A stretch of DNA of 64,000 bases, from positions 61,185 to 125,184 of the forward strand of contig NVUX02000002.1 of assembly GCA_002402045.2 (NCBI GenBank), written 5' to 3'. The stretch comes from Paracoccaceae bacterium (GTDB lineage: Bacteria; Pseudomonadota; Alphaproteobacteria; Rhodobacterales; Rhodobacteraceae). Shown here one piece after another: positions 53,989 through 59,824 of this stretch (position 1 is the first letter of the stretch; every line of letters begins with the position of its first letter). The notes beneath the pieces were generated by a model. The model was not told where the DNA came from. It saw only the letters and a list, made by a program, of their open reading frames with translations, and made no database searches. The position numbers and the translations under genes are program-made.

Positions 53989-54303
53989 TCACATGCCGAG
54001 CGCTTCCATGTAGAACTCCAGCACGGCTTGCTCTTCGCTGATTTGGCCGGGCTCTTTCTTGCGCAGAGCAATAATTCTGCGAATGGTACTCACGTCATAG
54101 CCGCGCGATTTTGCTTCGGCAAAAACCACCTTTTCGAAATCGCCGACCTCTGCCTTTTCGGTTTGCAGCTTTTCGATACGTTCTATGAAGCTGCGAAGCT
54201 CTGACGAGGTGACGCGATAGGCCGTGTCTTTTGCTTGGTCCAGATCAGGATCAGCTTTAAATTTGCGGATATTATCGCCAGAGGGCGGTGAATTGTCGTT
54301 CAT
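53989..54303 (-). CDS. GapR-family (DUF2312) nucleoid-associated protein
   Basis: 104 residues. ELRSFIERIEKLQTEKAEVG is the long GapR helix, followed by VFAEAKSRGYDVSTIRRIIA and LRKKEPGQISEEQAVLEFYM, then EALGM, matching chromosomal GapR closely in pattern. GapR of Caulobacter forms clamps on overtwisted, AT-rich DNA ahead of replication forks and stimulates gyrase and topoisomerase IV. A phage copy may serve phage replication or interfere with host chromosome handling. AAAGGAA precedes ATG 54303. Confidence 0.85.
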   Translation of the reverse strand: MNDNSPPSGDNIRKFKADPDLDQAKDTAYRVTSSELRSFIERIEKLQTEKAEVGDFEKVVFAEAKSRGYDVSTIRRIIALRKKEPGQISEEQAVLEFYMEALGM

Positions 54304-54319
54304 GGTCGGGGTTCCTTTT

Positions 54320-54595
54320 TTAACGTGGGGTTGGGATTTTGCCGCGACATGCGTCGAATTCGGTGCGTAGGCGTTGGAATGTTTCGGCGGCTTTTGGGCT
54401 GTTGGTCAGCTCGCGGCGGCTGTCTATATTGCAGGCGTCGTGCAGGTATTGTGCGGCGGCGGATTGGCCGAATTGCTGGCCATTCATGCCGCAGCGGGTG
54501 GCTGCAAATTTTTGAAAGCGCGGGTCGTTGCACAGGATGCCCGCTTGCTGGGGTGGCGGGAGGTCGCTAAATGGCTGGCGGATTGGTGCGGTCAT
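54320..54595 (-). CDS. Small phage protein, unknown
   Basis: 91 residues with three Cys (GILCNDP, TRCGMNG, DACNIDS) and a basic C-terminus (FDACRGKIPTPR). No family is recognised. ATG 54595 overlaps the stop of the upstream gene by one base (TGATG). It lies 16 bp ahead of the gapR start. Confidence 0.6.
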   Translation of the reverse strand: MTAPIRQPFSDLPPPQQAGILCNDPRFQKFAATRCGMNGQQFGQSAAAQYLHDACNIDSRRELTNSPKAAETFQRLRTEFDACRGKIPTPR

Positions 54596-54834
54596 CACGC
54601 CGCGTCCCCGGTTGTGCGCAGGGCGAGGGTTATCCAGTTGTCGATGGCTTCCAGAACATTTGTGCCAGCGGCGTTAATGCCGTGCCATTCTATTTGGATG
54701 GTTACGCGGCCCACACGCGAAGTTGTGGCATAGCCCTCGTCTAAAGCGGTATCAAGCATTTCAAGCTGGCCTTCGCGACTGCGTTTTTGCAGCAGCTCGG
54801 CGGTGCGGGTGGCTGGGTTGAAAAGGTTGTTCAT
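54595..54834 (-). CDS. Small phage protein, unknown
   Basis: 79 residues. Helix-rich N-terminus (RTAELLQKRSREGQLEMLDT) followed by a beta-like region (TTSRVGRVTIQIEWHG) and a helical end. No family is recognised. It overlaps both neighbours (TGATG and ATGA), consistent with membership in the coupled early operon. Confidence 0.6.
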   Translation of the reverse strand: MNNLFNPATRTAELLQKRSREGQLEMLDTALDEGYATTSRVGRVTIQIEWHGINAAGTNVLEAIDNWITLALRTTGDAA

Positions 54835-55025
54835 GGGGCGGCTTTCTCTATCAGGTTTGACAAAATGTTGGTGTAATTGAGGAGCCAGTAAAAGATCGCG
54901 CCGAGGGCGATGGCACCGACTAGGGCGAACACGATTGAGGCAACGAAGCGATTACGCTCTAGGGAACGCTCTTCATCGCGCAGGCGCTGGCGTTGCATTT
55001 CGAGGCTTTCGTTGCTGGGCCTCAT
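54831..55025 (-). CDS. Small phage single-span membrane protein
   Basis: 64 residues. A charged coiled N-terminus (EMQRQRLRDEERSLERNRF) leads into one membrane helix (SIVFALVGAIALGAIFYWLL) and a short tail. The topology resembles small phage inner-membrane proteins (holin-like or superinfection proteins), but nothing specific is recognised. It is overlapped by ATGA on both sides. Confidence 0.6.
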   Translation of the reverse strand: MRPSNESLEMQRQRLRDEERSLERNRFVASIVFALVGAIALGAIFYWLLNYTNILSNLIEKAAP

Positions 55026-55183
55026 AAGATCGCCGTCCCTAAAATTGCCAAAAGAACGACTACGGCAGCGCCAAGGAGGCCGCAGGCTAAAAAGGCGCGA
55101 TCGCGTTGTGTTGTTCGGATGGTTAGCAGCGCATCAATCCGCCGTGCGTCTTGATCGGTTAGATATAGGCGGCGGGGGGTCAT
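55022..55183 (-). CDS. Very small phage membrane protein (53 residues)
   Basis: An Arg-rich start (MTPRRLYLTDQDARRIDALL) is followed by a membrane helix (ACGLLGAAVVVLLAILGTAIL). It is chained by ATGA overlaps with genes on both sides, which is the main evidence that it is translated. The neighbouring 64-residue protein has the same plan (charged helix plus one span), so the two may work together. Confidence 0.55.
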   Translation of the reverse strand: MTPRRLYLTDQDARRIDALLTIRTTQRDRAFLACGLLGAAVVVLLAILGTAIL

Positions 55184-55329
55184 GCTTTTGCCCCTGCGTA
55201 TGGATTGCTAGCGGATAGGCCGAGCACATAGCGGGCGAGGGCGCAGAGGGATGCGCCGTGGTTCTGCGGATTGAGCAGGATGTGGCGGGCCTCTCGGGCG
55301 TGGGCAAGGTTTGTGATTTTGGGCTGCAT
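55180..55329 (-). CDS. Very small phage protein (49 residues)
   Basis: A 49-residue frame (MQPKITNLAHAREARHILLN at the start) with a near-consensus GGAGGTG site before ATG 55327-55329 and an ATGA overlap with the next gene. Its leader sequence matches that of the gene at 55382 (CATTTGACAYCTCC on the plus strand). No function is recognised. Confidence 0.5.
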   Translation of the reverse strand: MQPKITNLAHAREARHILLNPQNHGASLCALARYVLGLSASNPYAGAKA

Positions 55330-55381
55330 TTGACACCTCCATCGGGAATGGCCTGCGGGCCAGTGCTGCCCGCAAGAGAGG

Positions 55382-55582
55382 TTATTTGGTAGTGAGATTG
55401 AGCGCTTCGACGCTCCACCACGCTTCTACCGCGCGGCCATCGTTGGCGCGGTAGCGGATGAGGTAGCCATCATCGGCGTTTGAATATTGGGCACGGCCAA
55501 TGACCTCGCCCATTTCGCCGCTGGTTGGAATTCCAACGGAATCTCCTAGTTTATATTTGAATTTGGTATTTTCGTTGTTCAT
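55382..55582 (-). CDS. First gene of the leftward phage operon, small protein unknown
   Basis: 66 residues. SH3-like beta pattern (YKLGDSVGIPTSGEMGEVIG, YLIRYRANDGRAVEAWWSVE), as in small phage proteins of this type. GGAGATG lies before ATG 55582. The operators at 55622-55665 are just upstream, so this is the promoter-proximal gene of the leftward operon. A hairpin (TGCGGGC-N7-GCCCGCA, 55354-55374) separates it from the next gene and could act as an attenuator. Confidence 0.65.
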   Translation of the reverse strand: MNNENTKFKYKLGDSVGIPTSGEMGEVIGRAQYSNADDGYLIRYRANDGRAVEAWWSVEALNLTTK

Positions 55583-55621
55583 TTGACATCTCCATATTTG
55601 TAGCAATATAGAGGGGTGTAG

Positions 55622-55665
55622 TAGGTCAAATAACCTAAGTCAACATAAATAGGTTATTTAACCTA
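55622..55665. promoter_or_regulatory. Two palindromic operators upstream of the leftward operon
   Basis: TAGGTCAAATAACCTA (55622-55637) and TAGGTTATTTAACCTA (55650-55665) have centres 28 bp apart. Both share TAGGT-N6-ACCTA arms; the second is a perfect TAGGTTA/TAACCTA palindrome. The first is identical to the site at 56706-56721. They are likely bound by the phage repressor; a TATATT -10 candidate for leftward transcription lies beside them. Confidence 0.75.
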
Positions 55666-55685
55666 CAAATAATTAGAATCAAAAG

Positions 55686-55706
55686 CACCCGCCGATGGGG
55701 CGGGTG
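55686..55706 (-). terminator. Terminator-like hairpin for leftward transcription
   Basis: A perfect 8-bp stem (CACCCGCC / GGCGGGTG, loop 5) followed leftward by CTTTTGATTC. It would stop leftward transcripts from the repressor region before they enter the lytic operon. On the plus strand it is followed by a run of A. Confidence 0.6.
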
Positions 55707-55726
55707 TAAAAAATGGAGTAATAGCT

Positions 55727-55981
55727 ATGGGTGATGAAGCTGATATTTGTTTGATTAAAGCCCTGCCGCCTGGGCAGTGTCAGGTCCAGATCGTGGGGCG
55801 AAGCCTAATCCTATCTGTGAGTGCGGTGAAGGGGGTTGCCCAAAAGCATTGGTGGCGGCATTACTTGAAGTTTGAATTATCAGATATCGAAAAGGCTGAA
55901 GTCATCGGGTGTGAGCACCTCGCCTGTATGGACAGCCTTGAGGGTTCGGTCTTTCTGGAGGTTAACGGGAGTGCCGTTTGA
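55727..55981 (+). CDS. Possible small phage protein, unknown
   Basis: 84 residues. A GGAG site precedes ATG 55727. Composition is mixed and natural, but no family is recognised. Its last 100 bp are antisense to a plausible broken small gene (55880-56124, minus), so only one of the two may be functional. It would be expressed rightward from the operator region. Confidence 0.45.
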   Translation: MGDEADICLIKALPPGQCQVQIVGRSLILSVSAVKGVAQKHWWRHYLKFELSDIEKAEVIGCEHLACMDSLEGSVFLEVNGSAV

Positions 55982-56124
55982 TTGAAGAGTTATCCTCCGC
56001 ATGCCCGGGATGAGCTGTGTAGGTTGCCCCACTGATCGGCTTTCGATGAAATCCTGATAAAGATTAACAAAAACAGTGTCTCCGCGCTCATCTTTGCAGG
56101 CATGGTATTAATCAGTTTTTCCAT
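55880..56124 (-). pseudogene. Small leftward phage gene broken by a one-base frameshift (tentative)
   Basis: An ATG at 56124 with a GGAG site opens MEKLINTMPAK. The continuation with natural protein character (DERGDTVFVNLYQDFIES, then GMRRITLQSNGTPVNLQKDR) lies one frame over and has no start of its own. Reading with a one-base slip gives about 80 residues ending at 55880. It follows the repressor on the same strand and precedes the terminator at 55686-55706. It could be a recent mutation, a sequencing error or a programmed shift. Confidence 0.4.
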
Positions 56125-56262
56125 TTTTTAGTCTCCGATTCTATCGCGCCAGTATGGATTAACGCAATTCTATGTGGGTTATTGTAAGTAATTTCAATAT
56201 GTTGTGGCGTTGACTTAATGTAATGCATGGCCTTAGCTTTTCTCCATAAAGGAGAGTTGTTA

Positions 56263-56439
56263 ATGAGTTTATCAGACGAGAAAATCATCATTCATCTTCG
56301 CCGGATTTTGGCTGAGCCTGACCCTGCTTTGCGGCAAGCCCTTGGCCAAAGCCTAATAGAAGCTGGCGGTCGGTCTCGGATAGTTGCGATACTAGGCGAA
56401 CAATCTCGAATTCTTCTGTTGTCTGCGCTTCACTCATGA
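56263..56439 (+). CDS. 58-residue ORF antisense to the repressor gene, related to the antirepressor N-terminus
   Basis: An AAAGGAGAG site is ideally placed before ATG 56263. The protein (DEKIIIHLRRILAEPDPALR) resembles residues 11-50 of the Rha/KilAC protein at 60831 (QKQIIIALREVIACPHPQKR), with III-x-LR and P-x-P in register. Most of it is antisense to the 3' part of the repressor gene. The shared domain and strong start argue that it is real, in spite of the overlap. Confidence 0.45.
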   Translation: MSLSDEKIIIHLRRILAEPDPALRQALGQSLIEAGGRSRIVAILGEQSRILLLSALHS

Positions 56440-56647
56440 ATTCTTCATAAGTAGTTCCCAGGGCTTCACATATTTTGCGGGCCGTGGTTATGCGTAAGCT
56501 TTTGTAGCCGCGCTTAAACATTGAGCGAATTGCGCTGTTGTCCAGTCCAGCCTTAATAGCCAGCCCTGAAGTCGTAATGTCGGGGTCGTTGTCGATACGT
56601 GCTTTTAGCTTAATCAAAAACGGCTCGGTGATTGAATCATTAGTCAT
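56288..56647 (-). CDS. Phage CI-type repressor (HTH)
   Basis: 119 residues. The helix-turn-helix is TTSGLAIKAGLDNSAIRSMF, followed by RITTARKICEALGTTYEEFM and a Leu-rich C-terminus (FEIVRLVSQLSETDRQLLLG). There is no LexA-like peptidase domain, so induction would not be by RecA cleavage; the Rha/KilAC antirepressor may relieve it. ATG 56647 is preferred to an upstream TTG that lies at the promoter. It is divergent from the Cro-like gene, with an operator between them. Confidence 0.75.
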   Translation of the reverse strand: MTNDSITEPFLIKLKARIDNDPDITTSGLAIKAGLDNSAIRSMFKRGYKSLRITTARKICEALGTTYEEFMSEAQTTEEFEIVRLVSQLSETDRQLLLGFGQGLAAKQGQAQPKSGEDE

Positions 56648-56695
56648 GTTGTATTCTGCCAAAATTTGCGTGGGGATGCGATGGGACAAAAGGCA

Positions 56696-56724
56696 TTGAC
56701 AATACTAGGTCAAATAACCTACAT
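56696..56724 (+). promoter_or_regulatory. Rightward early promoter overlapping a repressor operator
   Basis: TTGACA at 56696-56701 is a consensus -35. TACAT at 56720-56724 is a weak -10 at 18-bp spacing. The operator TAGGTCAAATAACCTA (56706-56721) fills the spacer. Predicted initiation is within a few bases of the ATG at 56732, so the transcript could be leaderless. Confidence 0.6.
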
Positions 56725-56731
56725 GCCAATT

Positions 56732-56944
56732 ATGGAAGAATTTATAAAAGAAGTTGAAATCTACGCGACAGCAATGGGATTGCTTCCTTCAACCGTGATT
56801 CAGCGGGCCGCAAACTTAGGCGGTGGTAAGTGGGCTGTATGGAAAAATGGCGGTAGCTGCTCAATGCGCACCGCTGATCGCATCCGCGCCCACATGACCG
56901 CCAACCCACCCCGCGCCAAAGCGCAAGACGGGGAGGCGGCATGA
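56732..56944 (+). CDS. Cro-like HTH protein
   Basis: 70 residues. An HTH-like segment (GLLPSTVIQRAANLGGGKWA) is followed by a basic recognition region (SCSMRTADRIRAHM). Small size and position opposite the repressor fit a Cro-type protein. No ribosome-binding site is visible before ATG 56732, in line with a leaderless transcript. The frame is open to 56666, but that would run through the promoter. It overlaps the next gene in ATGA. Confidence 0.6.
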   Translation: MEEFIKEVEIYATAMGLLPSTVIQRAANLGGGKWAVWKNGGSCSMRTADRIRAHMTANPPRAKAQDGEAA

Positions 56945-57123
56945 TGAGGTGGTGGCAAAAGCGAAAGCGGGAGAGGATCGCGCGCCGGAATGCGCAAAAA
57001 GAATTGTTGCGCTGCGGTAATTCGCTGCTGCGCCAGTATGACGTGAATGAGCGCTTGAAGGCCGAAAACAGTGAGTTGCGGCGAAAGCTGAGAAAATCCC
57101 GTTTGGAGGCGGTGCTTTCATGA
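56941..57123 (+). CDS. Small basic coiled-coil phage protein
   Basis: 60 residues, very basic (WWQKRKRERIARRNAQKELL) with a heptad region (NERLKAENSELRRKLRKSRL). It is likely DNA-binding or a small scaffold-type protein; no family is recognised. It starts in an ATGA overlap with the Cro-like gene. It is convergent with the next gene. Confidence 0.55.
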   Translation: MMRWWQKRKRERIARRNAQKELLRCGNSLLRQYDVNERLKAENSELRRKLRKSRLEAVLS

Positions 57124-57124
57124 G

Positions 57125-57454
57125 CTACTCATCCACGATTAACTTGTTGGCAAAGAAAACCTTTGCTCGCAATTCTTCGAGTGCCGTTTGCTCAGCTTCG
57201 ATCATTTCAGGCGGACCGCCCGCGAATGGGCCTTTGGTTTTCTCTATGGCTTCGTCCAGGGTATGCACAACAATATCGCGCACGGCAGGTAACTGGTCAT
57301 CCAAGGCTGTTAACACGGCCATGAGCGCTGCTTGCAACGCAATGTTTTCAGCGAGTCTGTCTCTATTCAAGTCTGAGAAATCGGTATCCAGTTCTTCGAA
57401 GAAGACTTTCAGTTTCTTCGGGTCGCTAAAGTCGTCGTATTCATTTTTCGTCAT
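57125..57454 (-). CDS. Small acidic phage protein, unknown
   Basis: 109 residues, acidic and helical (KLKVFFEELDTDFSDLNRDR, PAVRDIVVHTLDEAIEKTKG). Composition is natural, whereas the opposite-strand frame is Ser-rich and unlikely. The ribosome-binding site before ATG 57454 is weak. It is divergent from the gene at 57526, in the opposite direction to its neighbours; it may be lysogeny-expressed. Confidence 0.55.
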   Translation of the reverse strand: MTKNEYDDFSDPKKLKVFFEELDTDFSDLNRDRLAENIALQAALMAVLTALDDQLPAVRDIVVHTLDEAIEKTKGPFAGGPPEMIEAEQTALEELRAKVFFANKLIVDE

Positions 57455-57525
57455 TAAATTGGCTTTCTACGGTTTTGTGATTTGGGGTTTCCGGCCCCAA
57501 GCGTGGGGCCAAAAGGGGATGTTCA

Positions 57526-57879
57526 ATGTCTGATACTGGTCTCCTTTCCAAAGGTTTCACTCATAAGGGCTCAATGCAGAACCCTTATAGGAGTGGACCC
57601 GTGGAAAAACTTTGCCAAAAACGCACATTGCCGAAAGAAATATCGCGGCAATGGTTCGCTGGGCTGCTGTGGCGGCTGTTTCCGAGCGTAAAATCAGAGA
57701 ATGAATTAGCTGATTTTGTGGCCGAGCGGCTGAACAGTGATGGCCTGCCAACCAACCCGCGCACGGTGCGCAATTGGTTGCGCGGGGATCATGCCCCAGC
57801 CTTTGATTATGTGGTGTGGGCCATCCGTGTGGCGGGGCCGGAAGCTGTGTTTGATATTATTGACGCGGAGGCGGCTTGA
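57526..57879 (+). CDS. Phage HTH-type protein
   Basis: 117 residues. The end (NPRTVRNWLRGDHAPAFDYV) is a helix-turn-helix-like motif seen in small phage and island regulators; the middle (LLWRLFPSVKSENELADFVA) is helical. AAGGGGAT precedes ATG 57526. A further in-frame ATG exists 16 codons on. It overlaps the next gene by one base. Target unknown. Confidence 0.6.
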   Translation: MSDTGLLSKGFTHKGSMQNPYRSGPVEKLCQKRTLPKEISRQWFAGLLWRLFPSVKSENELADFVAERLNSDGLPTNPRTVRNWLRGDHAPAFDYVVWAIRVAGPEAVFDIIDAEAA

Positions 57880-58073
57880 TGCGGTTGGCATGGTCTTTAG
57901 CTGGAGAATTTCATGCGCTCAGAGCGTGGGCGCATCGGCGGGCGGCAATTCGGCGCTATCACAAATCAAGAGATTTAGAGGCCGCAACCGTGCGGCTTTT
58001 GAAGGCTTTGGCGCGCTATCGGCAGCTAAAGCAAACCTCGGAAAAGTTTTTCAAGCGCGCGAGGCGGGCGTGA
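57879..58073 (+). CDS. Small basic phage protein, unknown
   Basis: 64 residues, Arg-rich and helical (ALRAWAHRRAAIRRYHKSRD, RYRQLKQTSEKFFKRARRA). It starts in a TGATG overlap with the upstream HTH gene, the main support for translation. No family is recognised. Confidence 0.5.
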   Translation: MRLAWSLAGEFHALRAWAHRRAAIRRYHKSRDLEAATVRLLKALARYRQLKQTSEKFFKRARRA

Positions 58074-58152
58074 TGTTTGGCCCATCAAATCACTTTGCAG
58101 CCAAACACAAGTCGGTGTTCTGCGGCATTCACGATATCCGCATTGGCTTTTG

Positions 58153-58353
58153 TTACGCGAAAAGAAGCGTGCTGGCCTCACGGGCGGCTTTTGGGTGGGC
58201 ATCGCCGAGAAGCACCTCATTCACGCGGTCAGGGCTTGTGCCTAATCGCTGGGCGATAACTTCGCGCCGGATGCCTTCCATTCTGAGAATGAAGGTGATG
58301 ACGGCATCGTCAAAGCTAAGGGTCTGTTTTTTAGAATGTTCGATATTTGACAT
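58153..58353 (-). CDS. Small phage HTH protein
   Basis: 66 residues. The pattern SFDDAVITFILRMEGIRREV followed by IAQRLGTSPDRVNEVLLGD is a helix-turn-helix seen in small proteins of alphaproteobacterial phages. AGGAAC precedes ATG 58353. It is read toward the rightward genes, so it is opposite in direction; it may bind sites in the 58.4 kb gap. Confidence 0.65.
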   Translation of the reverse strand: MSNIEHSKKQTLSFDDAVITFILRMEGIRREVIAQRLGTSPDRVNEVLLGDAHPKAAREASTLLFA

Positions 58354-58740
58354 AAATTGTTCCTATTGGACTGATCACACCACTCGCCTTGATTGGCGTT
58401 CGGCAAAGGTACTGGCCTTGCTATTTGTAGCCAGGCAACGCCGCGCGAGCATGAAACTCAGGAACGAAAAAACATTAACAACTAATGCTTGCGGGTGCTC
58501 CCTAAGATTTGTCTTAAATTGTGTTCGATTTGTGGCATTAATTTGGGCATTCGAAGATGTTTCGTTAATTTTTGGTAAACGACGCAAGACTTCATTCGGA
58601 TCAAATTTAATGACCAGTGCAGCAAAGTTTGCCCGTGTCACCCGCGCGGCGCTGCAAAAACGGGTGAATACCTCCCTGTTGGACTTGGGCCGAGTTGGCG
58701 GGCCTCTCCCGCCGCTCGGTTCAATTTTGGGGAGCGCAAC
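58354..58740. other. Regulatory gap with divergent starts
   Basis: 387 bp with no gene I can support except the weak small frame at 58609-58744. It is AT-rich in its centre (58490-58610) and contains GATTGGCGTT at 58391-58400, a motif repeated at 60604 and 60781. It must hold the promoters for the divergent HTH gene and for the rightward methyltransferase run. Confidence 0.5.
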
Positions 58741-58744
58741 ATGA
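58609..58744 (+). CDS. Possible 44-residue phage protein
   Basis: A short basic frame whose stop overlaps the next ATG in ATGA, as for almost all genes of this run. The ribosome-binding site is weak and the composition (TRAALQKRVNTSLLDLGRVG) is not decisive. It is listed because of the coupling only. Confidence 0.3.
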
Positions 58745-59100
58745 GCCGGATTACTTTGCCGGATAGGCGCGTGAATTACACCCGAGAAATTGAGTTTCAT
58801 GGTTCAATTTTCACCGTGTGTGTGGGGTTTGATAGGGCGGGTTCGCCGAAAGAGGTTTTTGCGGATAGCGCAAATGGCGGCTCGGCCATGGCGGCGATTA
58901 TATCGGATGCCTGCGTGATTATTTCGATAGCGCTTCAGCATGGGATATCGCCCGCAAATTTGGGCAAGAGCCTTGGGCGTGAACCGGATCCGATACAGGG
59001 CGAGGGCGCAGACCGCGCCGCTTCCCCGATTGGCCGGATCGTTGAGGTGGTCGTAACGCCGCTGGACAGGGTCCTGGCTGATATTCGGGAGGGTGCGTGA
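58741..59100 (+). CDS. Phage TSCPD-like domain protein
   Basis: 119 residues. NYTREIEFHGSIFTVCVGFD, then GGSAMAAIISDACVIISIAL and ISPANLGKSLGREP, match the TSCPD-like domain at the C-terminus of some ribonucleotide reductases, which also occurs alone in phages. Its role is unknown; a connection with nucleotide metabolism is possible. It overlaps the methyltransferase by one base (TGATG). Confidence 0.7.
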   Translation: MSRITLPDRRVNYTREIEFHGSIFTVCVGFDRAGSPKEVFADSANGGSAMAAIISDACVIISIALQHGISPANLGKSLGREPDPIQGEGADRAASPIGRIVEVVVTPLDRVLADIREGA

Positions 59101-59816
59101 TGAATTACCGGATCAAGCGTGTGGAGCAGATCGGGCCAGTGCGGCTGTATCTCGGGGATTGCCTAGAGATAATGCCCACGCTTGAGCGGTCTGATCTATG
59201 TGTCACAGACCCGCCATATTCGCTCACATCGGGAGGGAATGCCGAGCAGGTAATGGGCGGGCTATTTGCGCAAAGCAATTATGACAACAGCGGTAAGCTG
59301 ATGGACATTGTTCCTTGGCATGAAATGAGCGGGCCGATATTTAGGGCGCTCAAGGATGACGCTGATTGCTACGTTATGGCCAACGACAAGAATATCTGGG
59401 CGGCGCAGCCTGCGTTTCTTAACGCGGGCTTTGATTTTCATAATTTGCTGGATTGGGACAAGGTGCGGGCGACCCGTAACCGCTGGTATTTGAAGCACAA
59501 AGAATACGTGATTTATCTTTGGAAGGGCAGGGCCAAGGCAATCAACGATTGTGGCTCCAAGCAAAGTTTCCAGCTGAATGCTAAGCGCGTCACTGACCAC
59601 CCAACCGAAAAGCCGGTTGAGTTGATGGCCCACTATATCGAGAATTCATCCCAGCCCGGTGACGTGGTGCTTGACCCGTTTATGGGATCGGGAAGCACAA
59701 TGTTGGCCTGTGTGGAGACGGGGCGGCGCGGCGTTGGGATTGAGCTGAAAGAGGAGTGGTTTGAAGTGGCCTGTGAGCGGGTTAGGGAAGCCGTTGAAGC
59801 GCAGGTGGCGGCATGA
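59100..59816 (+). CDS. Orphan beta-class DNA methyltransferase
   Basis: 238 residues. Motif order is DPPY (37-40), then a target-recognition region, then HPTEKP (167-172) and DPFMGSGST (192-200), which is the beta-class circular permutation shared with CcrM. DPPY indicates N6-adenine or N4-cytosine methylation. No restriction enzyme is nearby, so it likely protects phage DNA or alters host gene regulation. ATG 59100 is preferred to the in-frame GTG at 59097. Confidence 0.88.
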   Translation: MNYRIKRVEQIGPVRLYLGDCLEIMPTLERSDLCVTDPPYSLTSGGNAEQVMGGLFAQSNYDNSGKLMDIVPWHEMSGPIFRALKDDADCYVMANDKNIWAAQPAFLNAGFDFHNLLDWDKVRATRNRWYLKHKEYVIYLWKGRAKAINDCGSKQSFQLNAKRVTDHPTEKPVELMAHYIENSSQPGDVVLDPFMGSGSTMLACVETGRRGVGIELKEEWFEVACERVREAVEAQVAA

Positions 59817-59824
59817 ATGCGCTC

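Noticed and set aside
57120..57533. A 137-codon Ser-rich plus-strand frame
   Set aside because: It is the complement of the acidic helical protein at 57125-57454 and looks like antisense low-complexity translation.
57737..58744. A 335-codon plus-strand open frame in the phage region
   Set aside because: It overlaps two well-supported rightward small genes and the minus-strand HTH gene in other frames. Its sequence is Ser/Arg/Cys-rich without family character, and only its final 44 codons could be a real coupled gene.
58375..58800. A 141-codon minus-strand frame across the 58.4-58.7 kb gap
   Set aside because: It has a weak start, Pro/Arg-rich composition and no family, and overlaps the start of the TSCPD-like gene. 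The gap reads better as a regulatory stretch.
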